A stretch of 64,000 nucleotides of DNA from the NCBI GenBank assembly GCA_905235375.1, contig CAJOLH010000001.1:108898-172897 (forward strand), given 5' to 3'. Origin of the DNA: an uncultured Bacteroidales bacterium. GTDB taxonomy: Bacteria; Bacteroidota; Bacteroidia; Bacteroidales; UBA3663. A program made the position numbers and the translations under genes. Shown piece by piece: positions 44,953-55,300 of the stretch. The notes beneath the pieces are model-generated. The model saw nothing but the letters and a program-made list of their open reading frames with translations. It was not told the origin of the DNA and searched no databases. How positions within the stretch are numbered: the first letter of the stretch is position 1; the number at the start of each line of letters is the position of its first letter.

Positions 44953-46556
44953 AGCATATCGAAAAACTGATTATCTCGTGTCTCATGCTTTGCGCTGTCA
45001 CCGCTCATGCGGACATCTACAACAGCATGAAGACATTCAACAGCGCTTTGCTCTGTCTCGACAACCGTTACGTCGATACAGTGAATGTAGATGCGCTGAC
45101 CGAGACAGCTATCAAAGCCATGCTCAAGGAACTTGATCCCCATTCAACCTATCTTTCGCCGAAAGAGGTGCAACAAATGAATGAGGGTCTGGGCGGGTCG
45201 TTCGAAGGGATTGGTGTGCGCTATCAGATGGAAAATGACACCCTTCTCGTTATCAATACGATAAGCGGCGGACCTTCAGAGAAGGTAGGTATTCTTGCCG
45301 GTGATCGAATCATCATGGTGGGCGATTCGACTATTGCTGGTCAAAAATTCGGTACCAACGAGATACAACGTAGATTACGCGGCCCCAAAGGGTCGGTGGT
45401 CAATCTTGGAGTAATGCGTCAAGGGGAACCCGAAATGCTGTGGTTCAAGGTTGAACGCGACAAGATTCCTGTATATAGTATCGATGCTTCGTATATGGCT
45501 TCGCCGGGTATCGGATATATCCGTCTGTCACGATTTGCACAAACTACACCCGAGGAGTTCGACAAGGCAATGGGCAAGCTTGACGCACAAGGAATGAAGC
45601 ATCTGATCATCGACCTGCAGGACAATGGCGGAGGTTATCTCAATTCGGCTGTCGAACTTGCAGACTTCCTCCTCCCCTCCAACGAACTTGTAGTCTATAC
45701 TGATGGACGTAGCGATGGCCACCGTAATTACCTCACACGCCATCTATTCGACCATTTCAAGGGACGTGTAGTGGTGCTGATCAACGAGCAGAGCGCATCG
45801 GCATCAGAGATTCTCGCCGGATGTCTGCAGGACTTGGATCGCGGAGTGATAGTGGGACGCCGCTCTTTTGGCAAAGGACTTGTGCAAAGCCCTGTTCGTA
45901 TGCCCAATGGCGGCATGATACGTCTCACCATTTCACATTACTATACGCCATCGGGCCGCTGCATACAAAAACCTTATACAAAAGGTGACCAGAAAAGTTA
46001 CAACGAGGATCTCCTCAATCGCATCAGGCAAGGCGAATTACAGAGTGCCGACAGCATCGAATTTGCCGACTCGCTCAAATGCTACACTCGCAATGGTCGT
46101 GTCGTCTATGGTGGCGGTGGGATCATGCCCGATATCTTTGTTGCCCTCGACACATTGATCTACACGAAATCTCATCGTGCAGTCAATGCGAAAGGTTCAC
46201 TCAACAAGTATGTCGTGCAATATTTCAAGGCACACCAGCAGGAACTCCATCAGCAGTATCCCACTATCGAAGACTTCCTTGACGAAACAACGGGCTTCAA
46301 GGTGACCGACGAGATAATCGGCGGAATCATCGAGCAGGCACGCAGTGACAGTGCACAAAGCAACGAGCTCGAATCGCTTTACACTAACGACGTGTTCCGC
46401 AGCCAGGTTGCCGCCTACCTTGCCAACGACCTTTACGAGCAAGGTGCATACAGTCGAATCATGAACCATACGTCAGATGTTTTCAACGCTGGGCTGTCAA
46501 TTATCAATGATGAACGCCGATATAACGAACTGCTTAAATCGAAATCAAGCAAATGA
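44949..46556 (+). CDS. S41 family C-terminal processing peptidase
   Basis: A 535-residue exported serine protease. A signal peptide (LIISCLMLCAVTAHA) is followed by a PDZ domain (about residues 75-160; GSFEGIGVRY, GILAGDRI) and the catalytic domain with Ser in NEQSASASEIL and Lys in GRRSFGKGLVQ, the Ser-Lys dyad of tail-specific proteases. A C-terminal extension of about 150 residues is helical. Both ends overlap neighbours by 4 bases, so it is translated with coaD and the esterase gene. Confidence 0.92.
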   Translation: MKHIEKLIISCLMLCAVTAHADIYNSMKTFNSALLCLDNRYVDTVNVDALTETAIKAMLKELDPHSTYLSPKEVQQMNEGLGGSFEGIGVRYQMENDTLLVINTISGGPSEKVGILAGDRIIMVGDSTIAGQKFGTNEIQRRLRGPKGSVVNLGVMRQGEPEMLWFKVERDKIPVYSIDASYMASPGIGYIRLSRFAQTTPEEFDKAMGKLDAQGMKHLIIDLQDNGGGYLNSAVELADFLLPSNELVVYTDGRSDGHRNYLTRHLFDHFKGRVVVLINEQSASASEILAGCLQDLDRGVIVGRRSFGKGLVQSPVRMPNGGMIRLTISHYYTPSGRCIQKPYTKGDQKSYNEDLLNRIRQGELQSADSIEFADSLKCYTRNGRVVYGGGGIMPDIFVALDTLIYTKSHRAVNAKGSLNKYVVQYFKAHQQELHQQYPTIEDFLDETTGFKVTDEIIGGIIEQARSDSAQSNELESLYTNDVFRSQVAAYLANDLYEQGAYSRIMNHTSDVFNAGLSIINDERRYNELLKSKSSK

Positions 46557-47020
46557 AAATCTTACACACACTCATCCGGATTCTGAAGCCAACCAGCTCA
46601 TGTTGGCTATGTTTTATCGCAATCGCACTAATCTTGACTCTTACAAGTGCCGACACCAAACGTCCAATCACCATATTCATGATTGGTGACTCGACCATGG
46701 CCAACAAACCACTCGATGGTGACAATCAGGAGCGAGGTTGGGGACAAATGCTGTCGGGATTCTTCACCGATGACATTCGTGTCGATAATCACGCACTCAA
46801 CGGACGCAGCACGCTTTCGTTCATTCTTGAAGGCGAATGGCAAAAGGTCTATGATGCCATTCAGCCTGGTGACTACGTATTCATCCAATTTGGTCACAAC
46901 GACGAGAAAATCAAGTCAGAGCATCGCGGCACACGTCCTGGCACACTCCCGAACCAGCCCTTTGTCCCGACCAATGGGGAAGTCCTGCATCGTTTGACGA
47001 CAACCTGCGCAAATTCGTGA
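46553..47020 (+). pseudogene. CE12 rhamnogalacturonan acetylesterase, N-terminal part before a frameshift
   Basis: A 155-residue open frame holding a signal/anchor segment (WLCFIAIALILTLT) and the first SGNH hydrolase blocks: GDSTMANK (nucleophile Ser), GWGQML, LNGRST and FGHNDEK. Sequence similarity to the family ends near HNDEKIKSE, and the frame closes at a TGA. The remaining blocks continue in another frame (SFDDNLRKFVNETREKGGIPVLFNS), which begins before the GTG at 47017. A one-base deletion (or two-base insertion) between about 46930 and 46985 would explain it; a GGGG run lies at 46976-46979. Sequencing error, a real mutation or a rare programmed shift are alternatives. The ATG overlaps the S41 stop. 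Confidence 0.75.
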
Positions 47021-48477
47021 ACGAGACACGCGAAAAGGGTGGCATACCTGTGCTGTTCAACAGCATCGCTCGTCGCAGTTTCTTCGAAAATAAGAATGCT
47101 GCCGAGGAAGATGACCTCTTCGGCAAAGGCATCACCATAAAGACAGAAGGCGACTCGCTGGTCGAAACACACATCATCACTCGTGGCGACGGCACCATTG
47201 ACGACTATTTGGAGGCGCCTCGTCGCGTAGCCCGAGAGATGCAAGTTCCGTTTGTCGAGATGAATGCCATCTCCAAGAAGGTCATACAGGACGAAGGTGT
47301 GGAAGGCTCGAAGGGACTTTTCTGCTGGCTACCCGCCAACACATACGCAGCTGCGCCCAAAGGACGCGAGGACAATACGCACCTTCGGATAAGCGGAGCA
47401 CGCAAGATGTGTGCTGCCACAATCGACGCCATTGGCGAGGCAGTGCCTGCCCTCAAGCCATTCATCCGCAAATACGAACTGGTGGTTGCCAAAGATGGTT
47501 CAGGAGACTTCATGACCGTGCAAGATGCCATCAATGCAGTTCCCGATTACAATAACCAAGAACTCAAGATAATGATTGCACCAGGCACATACAAAGAAAA
47601 ACTGGTAGTGCCCGAGTCGAAAAGCCATGTGACATTGATAGCACGCACTGAAGGCGAGGTGATCATCACCAACGACGATTATGCCAACAAGGAATCGCTC
47701 GTTACTGGTCGCAAACTGGGGACATCGGGATCATCGACTGCCTATATCTACGCGCCCTACTTCGAAGCCATTGGCATCGTGTTTGAAAACACCGCCTCCA
47801 ACGCATCGTTTGCGCAAGGTGGTCGTGGTGTTGGCCAGGCTGTTGCTGTGCTTGTAGCTGGCGATTGCGTTGTTTTCCGTCGTTGCAAGTTCCTTGGTCA
47901 TCAGGACACGCTCTATGCTTATGGACGAAAGTCCGACCCCAAAACAGCCGAGGCCAAAGCTGCTGCGCACACTCAACGCATCCCCGAGGATATGCAGTCG
48001 CGTCAGTATTACGAGGATTGTTATATCACTGGCACTGTCGATTACATCTTTGGTTGGGCCATCGCCTACTTCAATCGCTGCGAACTGCATTGCATAGGCG
48101 ATGGATACGTCACGGCTGCTGCTACTCCTGAAGGACAAACTTACGGATACGTATTCAACGAATGTCACATCACCTCTGAACCTGGAGTCAAGACCTTTTT
48201 GGGTCGTCCATGGCGACACTATGCACAAACCGTCTTTGTCAACTGCACCATGGACGAATGTGTCCGTCCGCAAGGATGGCAGACTTGGCCCAACAAAGAA
48301 ACTGGAACCGATGGTTCAGCTACCACATTCTATGCCGAATACAATTCGAAGGGTGCAGGAGCTCAACCAAAGGAACGTGCCTCTTGGTCGAAGCAACTCT
48401 CGAACAAAGAGGCAGCACGCTACACTGCTGCAGAAGTCTTGAAGGGCTATGACAACTGGAATCCGGTGAAGGAATAG
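47017..48477 (+). pseudogene. CE12 C-terminal part fused to CE8 pectin methylesterase, after the frameshift
   Basis: A 486-residue open frame with GTG as nominal start. The first 150 residues finish the CE12 domain, including the DxxH catalytic pair (REDNTHLRISGA). From about residue 150 a complete CE8 pectin methylesterase beta-helix follows: GSGDFMTVQDAINAVP, GHQDTLYAYG and GTVDYIFG (the two catalytic Asp), and FLGRPWRHYA (catalytic Arg). All CE8 residues are intact. Without the N-terminal frame it has no signal peptide, so it would be neither exported nor active as an acetylesterase. In the intact state it would remove acetyl and methyl groups from pectin. Confidence 0.8.
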
Positions 48478-48576
48478 ATATAGTAGATATAGCTATTATA
48501 GTCACTATAGTTATTATAGGTATTATAGCTAATATAGGCGTTATAGCTAAAATAGGTAAGATAGCTAAGATAGCAA
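48478..48576. repeat. 9-bp tandem repeat between the pectin esterase and GH105 genes
   Basis: Eleven consecutive 9-base units with consensus wTATAGcta, degenerate at several positions (for example TTATAGCTA at 48523 and 48541). It starts directly after the esterase stop and lies within the 148-bp gap before GH105. It is not coding, and no hairpin terminator is present. Confidence 0.85.
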
Positions 48577-48625
48577 ATGGTTATTAAGACAATAAACATA
48601 AATAATAAAAAAATAATAAAAAAAA

Positions 48626-49858
48626 ATGATAAAAAAGATTCTTCCGTTCTTAGGTCTTCTGATTCTTCCGACCTTGAATAGCTGCACAGGCAATGTAGCA
48701 GAACCTGATCCATACTCCGTACGTATGGTAGGCTCAGAGTTAGCACGCAATCCTGACTGCGTAACCATCGACTACAACACTCAGCTGAAATGGAACTACA
48801 CGCACGGACTGCTGATGCAGTCTATGCTCATGGCAGCACAGCAGTATCCAAAATTGGCCGAAGTGGTCGATCCCTATGTCCGTCATTATATTGACACAAT
48901 CATCCACAAGGATGGTCGTATCGAACGATATAAACTGAGCAACTATACGCTCGACCACATCAATGCAGGCAAGATGCTCATGTTGGCATACGACAAGTGG
49001 CCTGAACCACAGATGCGTCTGGCTCTTGATACACTCTATCTGCAATTGCAGAGTCATCCTCGTGTGAGCGAAGGAGGATTCTGGCACAAGAAGTCCTATC
49101 CTTGGCAGATGTGGCTCGACGGCATCTATATGGAGGCTCCTTATTACGCAGAATATGCGAAGCGATTCCTTACTGGTGAAGACCAAGAGAAAGCATACGC
49201 CGACGTTGTCAACCAGTTCATGGTTGTGGGGCGTCATACCTTCGATCCTGCCAACGGACTCTATCGTCACGCCTGGGATGAGAAGCACGAGCAGAAATGG
49301 GCAGATCCAGAGACAGGACAAGCACCTCACGTTTGGGGACGCGCCTTGGGTTGGTACACGATGGCGATGGTTGATGTTCTTGGCTTCCTTCCCTCCGATT
49401 ACAGCGGTCGCGACAGCATCATCTCGCTGCTCCAGCCACTTTGCGAAAAGCTCCTCTCCTACCAGCAACCCTCTATGGCCTGGCAACAGGTCATCGACCA
49501 GACTGGTCGTGAAGGCAACTATGACGAGGCATCATGCACGGCAATGTTCGCCTACACATTCATGAAGGGTGCGCTCATCGGTGTACTTCCCAACAAATAT
49601 TGGGAAAAAGGTTATCAGACGTGGGAAGGGTTGAACAAGAATTTCATCAGCGAAGATGTTGATGGACAAGGCAACCCAACTGGCACCATCAGCCTGACAC
49701 GCATCTGCGGTGTAGCCGGTCTCGGTGGCACGCCCTATCGTAGCGGTGACTACGACTATTACATCGGAGAGATCATACGCGACAACGACCCAAAGGGTGT
49801 CGGTCCCTATATCATGGCTTCGCTGCTGGCCGAGAAATACGGCCCAGTTCTAAAATAG
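48626..49858 (+). CDS. GH105 unsaturated rhamnogalacturonyl hydrolase lipoprotein
   Basis: A 410-residue (alpha/alpha)6-barrel enzyme releasing unsaturated galacturonic acid from pectin oligosaccharides. The lipoprotein signal ends LNSC (Cys20). The motif WQMWLDGIYMEAPYY has the catalytic Asp typical of YteR/GH105, and HVWGRALGWYTMAMVD is a second signature. It follows the CE12-CE8 gene, with which it forms a small rhamnogalacturonan unit. Confidence 0.92.
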   Translation: MIKKILPFLGLLILPTLNSCTGNVAEPDPYSVRMVGSELARNPDCVTIDYNTQLKWNYTHGLLMQSMLMAAQQYPKLAEVVDPYVRHYIDTIIHKDGRIERYKLSNYTLDHINAGKMLMLAYDKWPEPQMRLALDTLYLQLQSHPRVSEGGFWHKKSYPWQMWLDGIYMEAPYYAEYAKRFLTGEDQEKAYADVVNQFMVVGRHTFDPANGLYRHAWDEKHEQKWADPETGQAPHVWGRALGWYTMAMVDVLGFLPSDYSGRDSIISLLQPLCEKLLSYQQPSMAWQQVIDQTGREGNYDEASCTAMFAYTFMKGALIGVLPNKYWEKGYQTWEGLNKNFISEDVDGQGNPTGTISLTRICGVAGLGGTPYRSGDYDYYIGEIIRDNDPKGVGPYIMASLLAEKYGPVLK

Positions 49859-49894
49859 AAAAATCATATTTATTACTTATTAATTTCACTAATT

Positions 49895-50122
49895 ATGTTC
49901 AAATTTTTTAGGGCACGTCATCGTGATGTCTATCTCAAATTAGCCTGGAAACATTTTGTTTGGCCAGAAAAGGTTTACAAACTTGCCCATGGCAAGCATG
50001 CACATTCAAGAAAGGATCGTAATATTGTTCACGAACTGCTTGCACTTGGTATTATTCACCGCCATTCATCCAGCTCAGGAATAACCAGTGACGATAAGGT
50101 TGTTTTCGAGAAAGATGATTGA
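49895..50122 (+). CDS. 75-residue basic protein, unknown function
   Basis: A short soluble protein rich in His, Lys and Arg (FFRARHRDVYLKLAWKHF, LAHGKHAHSRKDRN) with a Ser-rich end. It has an open frame of normal base use, an A/T-rich leader 36 bp after GH105 and a terminator 9 bp past its stop. I do not recognise a family. Confidence 0.65.
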   Translation: MFKFFRARHRDVYLKLAWKHFVWPEKVYKLAHGKHAHSRKDRNIVHELLALGIIHRHSSSSGITSDDKVVFEKDD

Positions 50123-50130
50123 AAGAAAAT

Positions 50131-50160
50131 ATCCCTCGCCGCATCCAAGCGACGGGGGAT
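50131..50160 (+). terminator. Hairpin terminator of the 75-residue gene
   Basis: Arms ATCCCTCGCCGC / GCGACGGGGGAT, 12 bp with two G-T pairs and a 6-base loop, directly after the stop. Confidence 0.7.
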
Positions 50161-50217
50161 TACTAATTTGAAGGGTTTAATCACTCAAATTTCACAAGTG
50201 CAAAAGTTAATGATCAT

Positions 50218-51078
50218 TTATCTCTTTCCTGTGCGCGAATGACCAGCTCCACTCACTGTGCCGCCTCCAGCGGGTTTTGTGCCTGTGTTGCTATTTGACT
50301 TGCTTGTGCCGTTATTGGGTTTGGCGCTGCTGTTTGAATTAGCAGGTGTATTCGAACCACGCGTGGTGCGATTGTTGATACCTGGTGTATTCTTGTTCTG
50401 ATTCTTGCGCTGATCCTGATAACGATTGTCCTTCTCGCGATTATCCTGATTGCGGTTATTATAGCCGTTCATTGGTTTCTTTGCGCCCTCTTCGCGACGA
50501 TTGTTTCCAAAATCGAGACGCTGGTGATCCTTTTCTTGTGATGAACCATGGATGTTATGGGGCTTGGGTTCAACCTTGTGGCTATACCTGTTGCCCTGGC
50601 CATAGAATCCACCCGAATAGTGACTGCGGCTGTGGCCACCTGCATATACCCTAAAGACGGTAGGAGCATCAAAGTAGAAGAACTTGGGATTGTTGTAAAT
50701 CTGATAAACCCTGAATCTCCAATGTCCCTGATAGGTATAGATAGGACGATAGAAATACTCGAGTTGCAGGAAACGATTGTACTGGACAGCATTCAGAATG
50801 TAACGCAAGTCGTCATTACGCCAATCAAGGTAAGTGTAATAAATATTGATGGCCGACATATAACCTCTTGCTACATCATCCAAAATGGGATTGACGGCGA
50901 AAAGGAAATCGTAATTGATCTCGTAGCAGTCATCATACTGCTGGGGCGTCATGTCAAGCTCCCATGCCATACGATCGCTTAGGAAGCGAGCTGTCTCACG
51001 AATGTTACTGACAGACATTGCAAACACCTGGCTCATGGCCAACAGTGCGATTGCAAGGGTTACAAACATCTTTTTCAT
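50218..51078 (-). CDS. Secreted protein with Asn/Arg/Ser-rich low-complexity tail
   Basis: A 286-residue protein with a signal peptide (MKKMFVTLAIALLAMSQVFA). Residues 22-150 form a globular domain rich in Tyr, Phe and Asp (DMTPQQYDDCYEINYDFLF; WRFRVYQIYNNPKFFYFD). The last 130 residues are low-complexity Asn, Arg, Lys, Gly and Ser. I do not recognise a function; such proteins occur as conserved unknowns in Bacteroidales. Its leader has the ACCCTAA motif. It is convergent with the 75-residue gene. Confidence 0.75.
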   Translation of the reverse strand: MKKMFVTLAIALLAMSQVFAMSVSNIRETARFLSDRMAWELDMTPQQYDDCYEINYDFLFAVNPILDDVARGYMSAINIYYTYLDWRNDDLRYILNAVQYNRFLQLEYFYRPIYTYQGHWRFRVYQIYNNPKFFYFDAPTVFRVYAGGHSRSHYSGGFYGQGNRYSHKVEPKPHNIHGSSQEKDHQRLDFGNNRREEGAKKPMNGYNNRNQDNREKDNRYQDQRKNQNKNTPGINNRTTRGSNTPANSNSSAKPNNGTSKSNSNTGTKPAGGGTVSGAGHSRTGKR

Positions 51079-51245
51079 ACGCTTTATGTTTTAGGGTTAG
51101 TAATATCTTTTCGTTTAATCTCGTCTTTTGGACAAAGGAGATGGAGGAAAGTTTAAAACTGGGGATTGGTGCAAGGTATAAGAAGTTAACTTAAGGTATA
51201 ATGAATGAAAGGAAATAATTGGTATAAGTGGAATAATGCGAATGA

Positions 51246-51287
51246 ATTTAGCCTCTCCTTATAATAATATATAAAGAGAGGCTAAAT
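51246..51287 (-). terminator. Terminator of carB-asnA
   Basis: Perfect 12-bp arms ATTTAGCCTCTC / GAGAGGCTAAAT with an A/T-rich 18-base loop, 7 bp past the asnA stop. Confidence 0.75.
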
Positions 51288-51294
51288 TGCATAT

Positions 51295-52332
51295 TTAGAT
51301 CAAAGGAATACCCGCCTGGGCACATGTTCTACGCATCTCGCTTGGCCAGATGCTCGATTGTGTCTCGCCGATATGTGCCTTGTGAAGCAGGATCATACAC
51401 AAACGGCTTTGTCCGATACCACCACCTATCGACAGTGGCAGTTCACCTTCAAGCAGACGACGATGGAAGTAGAGGCTCACCCTTTCCTCCTTATCGGTCA
51501 GCTTCAGCTGACGCAACAATGCCTCAGCATCCACACGGATACCCATCGATGACAGTTCCATGGCAGCCCCAAGAACAGGATACCAAACAAGCAGATCGCC
51601 ATTCAGTCCAAGATATCCCTCTTCGTTCTCGGTAGTCCAGTCGTCATAGTCGGGCGCACGCAAGTCGTGTTCCTTTCCATCGCTAAGCTTGCCTCCGATA
51701 CCCATGATGAACACCGCACCATGCTTCTTGCAAATCTTGTCCTCGCGCTCCTTTGGACTGAGGTCGGGGTACATCTGTCGCAACTGCTCTGCATGGATGA
51801 AGAAGACATCTTCAGGAAGAAACGCAGTGATAGCAGGATAGGTTTCACAAATATAGAATTCCGTACGAAGGATGGCACTATAGATCTTACGCACAATCTT
51901 CTTCAGGAATTTCACGTTGCGATCCTCTTTGCGCATCACTCGCTCCCAGTCCCACTGATCGACATACAGTGAATGGGTATTGTCGAGTTCCTCGTCAGCT
52001 CGTATGGCATTCATATCGGTGACGATGCCAAAACCCTCTTCAATACTATATTCGGCAAGGGTATTGCGTTTCCATTTAGCCAACGAATGAACCACTTCGG
52101 CACGCGCCTCCTGCATATCCTTGATGGGGAAATTGACGGCACGCTCCACACCATTGAGGTCATCGTTCATGCCAAGGCCCTTCAAGACAAACAAAGGGGC
52201 AGTGACACGACGCAGGCGCAATTCGGTACTCAAGCTTTGCAGAAAGAAATCCTTGATGTTCTTGATGGCCTGTTCGGTCTGTTTCAGGTTGAGAGCGGGC
52301 TTGTAATCCGCAGGAATAATGAGTTTGCTCAT
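51295..52332 (-). CDS. asnA: Aspartate-ammonia ligase
   Basis: Ammonia-dependent asparagine synthetase related to class II tRNA synthetases. The 345-residue length is close to E. coli AsnA. Motifs are NGVERAVNFPIK, HSLYVDQWDWE, and the C-terminal IGGGIGQSRLCMILL. It follows carB by 18 bp, linking two nitrogen-assimilating ligases in one unit. Confidence 0.96.
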   Translation of the reverse strand: MSKLIIPADYKPALNLKQTEQAIKNIKDFFLQSLSTELRLRRVTAPLFVLKGLGMNDDLNGVERAVNFPIKDMQEARAEVVHSLAKWKRNTLAEYSIEEGFGIVTDMNAIRADEELDNTHSLYVDQWDWERVMRKEDRNVKFLKKIVRKIYSAILRTEFYICETYPAITAFLPEDVFFIHAEQLRQMYPDLSPKEREDKICKKHGAVFIMGIGGKLSDGKEHDLRAPDYDDWTTENEEGYLGLNGDLLVWYPVLGAAMELSSMGIRVDAEALLRQLKLTDKEERVSLYFHRRLLEGELPLSIGGGIGQSRLCMILLHKAHIGETQSSIWPSEMRRTCAQAGIPLI

Positions 52333-52350
52333 TTAATATAGGGATTATGA

Positions 52351-55300
52351 TTACTCGTACTCCTGCCAGCTCTTAATCTGGATATCCTGCTGCGTCTTCT
52401 GTGTAAATGCCTCGATGAACGCACTTGCCAGTCGGGCATTGGTCATAAGCGGGATGTTGTGGTCGATGGCACCGCGACGAATGCGATAGCCATTGGTCAG
52501 TTCGCGCTTCGAATGGTTCTTCGGGATATTTATGATGAGATCGAACTTATGGGCTGCAATCATATTCATCACGTTCAGCTCTGATTCGGGTTGCTCATCG
52601 GGCCAATATACGGCAGTTGCCTTTACGCCATTGTCATTGAAGAAGCGAGCAGTACCCGCAGAAGCATAGATAGTATAACCAGCCTTCACCATTGCTGAAG
52701 CAGCATCGAGAAGTGCAACCTTCGACTTCGTTTCACCCGACGAAACCATGATGGCCTTATCTTTCGAAGGCAACTTATAGCCCGTAGCAATCAAGGCATT
52801 GAGCAAAGCCTCATCGAAGTCATCGCCCAAGCATCCTACCTCTCCCGTTGAACTCATATCCACGCCCAACACGGGATCGGCATTCTGCAGACGTGCAAAC
52901 GAGAACTGCGAAGCCTTAACGCCAATGCGGTCAATGTCGAATTCGCTCTTGTCAGGCTTGACGTATGGTACATCAAGCATGATGCGTGTAGCTGTGTCGA
53001 TGAAGTTGCGCTTGAGCACCTTCGATACGAATGGGAACGAACGCGAAGCACGCAGGTTACATTCGATAACCTTCAGGTCACGTCCCTTGGCAAGATACTG
53101 GATATTGAACGGACCAGAGATGTTCAGTTCCTTGGCAATGGCACGCGAAACCTTCTTTATCTGTCGAACGGTTGCAAACGAGATGTTCTGCACCGGGAAA
53201 CACATCGTGGCATCGCCCGAATGTACGCCAGCGAACTCGATATGCTCCGAGATGGCGTACTCCACAACTTCACCCTGCTGGGCAACCGCATCGAACTCAA
53301 TCTCGTTGGTCTCAGTCATGAACTGCGAAATCACCACAGGATATTCCTTCGACACTTCACTGGCCATTTCAAGGAAGCGCTTCAACTCATCATCGTCGTA
53401 GCATACGTTCATCGCAGCACCCGACAGCACATACGAAGGACGAACAAGCACGGGATAACCCACCTCATCAACAAACTTCTGCACATCTTCCATTGAGGTC
53501 AGCGCACTCCACTTGGGCTGGTCAATGCCAAGCTTGTCGAGCATAGCGCTGAACTTGCTGCGGTTCTCAGCGCGGTCAATCGAAATAGGCGACGTACCAA
53601 GGATGGGTACCGACTGGCGATAGAGTTTCATGGCCAGATTATTGGGAATCTGTCCACCTACCGACACAATCACACCGCGTGGCTGCTCCAGGTCAATCAC
53701 ATCGAGCACACGTTCGAACGAAAGCTCATCGAAATAGAGTCGATCGCACATGTCGTAGTCTGTCGAGACAGTTTCCGGATTGTAGTTGATCATGATTGAC
53801 TTGTAACCCAGTTTGCGAGCCGTATTGATGGCATTCACCGAACACCAGTCAAATTCCACCGAAGAGCCGATACGATATGCACCCGAACCAAGAACTACCA
53901 CCGACTTTTCGTTGGCATAATAGTTCACGTCATGACCCTGCACAGCATAGGTGATATAGAGGTAGTTGGTAAGGTCGGGATGCTCAGAGGCGACAGTCGG
54001 AATACGCTTAACTGCTGGCAGGATGTCGAGTTTCTTGCGCAAGGCACGTACGGCAAGCACTTCCTTCTCCATGTTGCTGCCCGAATGGGCATCAAGCACG
54101 AAGCGTGCAATCTGGAAGTCGGAGAAGCCGAGCACTTTGGCCTTGGTCAGTACTTCAGCAGGAAGTTGTTCGAGCGAAGAGTAACCCTCAAGCACATGCT
54201 TGTAATCGACAATATTCTTCATTCTTTCGATGAACCACGGATCAATCTTCGTCAGCTCATACAATCTGTCGATGGTGTAGCCTTCCTCCAGTGCTTGGGC
54301 GATGGCGAAGATGCGCAAATCGGTGGGGTTCGAAAGTTCCTCGTCCAGATTGTCAAAACGCGTATGGTCGTTGCCTACAAAGCCGTGCATACCCTGTCCA
54401 ATCATGCGCAGACCCTTTTGCAGCATTTCCTCAAACGAACGACCGATCGACATGATTTCGCCAACCGACTTCATCGAAGAACCAATCTTGCGGCTCACGC
54501 CCACAAACTTCGTAAGGTCCCAACGCGGAATCTTGCAGATCATATAATCGAGCGAAGGAGCTACGTATGCTGAGTTGGTGGTGCCCATCTCGCCAATCTG
54601 GTCGAGCGTATAGCCCAAGGCAATCTTGGCAGCAACGAATGCCAACGGATAGCCCGTAGCCTTCGAGGCAAGAGCCGACGAACGCGACAGTCGTGCGTTG
54701 ATCTCAATAATGCGATAGTCGTTGGTCTCAGCATTGAAAGCGAACTGAATATTGCACTCACCTACAATGTTCAGGTGGCGCACGCACTTAATGGTAAGTT
54801 CCTGCAGCATCTTCACCTGCTCATCGGTGAGCGAACAGGTTGGAGCCACCACAATCGACTCGCCGGTATGGATGCCAAGGGGGTCGAAGTTCTCCATCGA
54901 AGCCACAGTGAAGCAGTGGTCGTTGGCATCGCGTATGCACTCGAATTCTATCTCTTTCCAGCCTTTCAGCGATTCCTCTACCAGTACCTGAGGCGCAAAG
55001 GTGAAGGCACTTTCTGCAATTTCCTTGAACGTTGCCTCATCGGGGCAGACACCCGATCCCAGGCCACCCAGAGCGTATGCCGAACGAATCATGATAGGAT
55101 ACCCGATTTCGCGAGCAGCTGCCAAGGCATCCTCAAGGTTCTCGCAAGCATGGCTCACGGGCACTTTGGCATCAATCTTGTTAAGTTCCTTCACGAAAAG
55201 GTCACGGTCTTCAGTGTTCATGATGGCTTCCACACTTGTGCCAAGCACCTCTACACCGTACTCTTTCAGCACACCCTTCAAATAGAGTTCCGTGCCGCAG

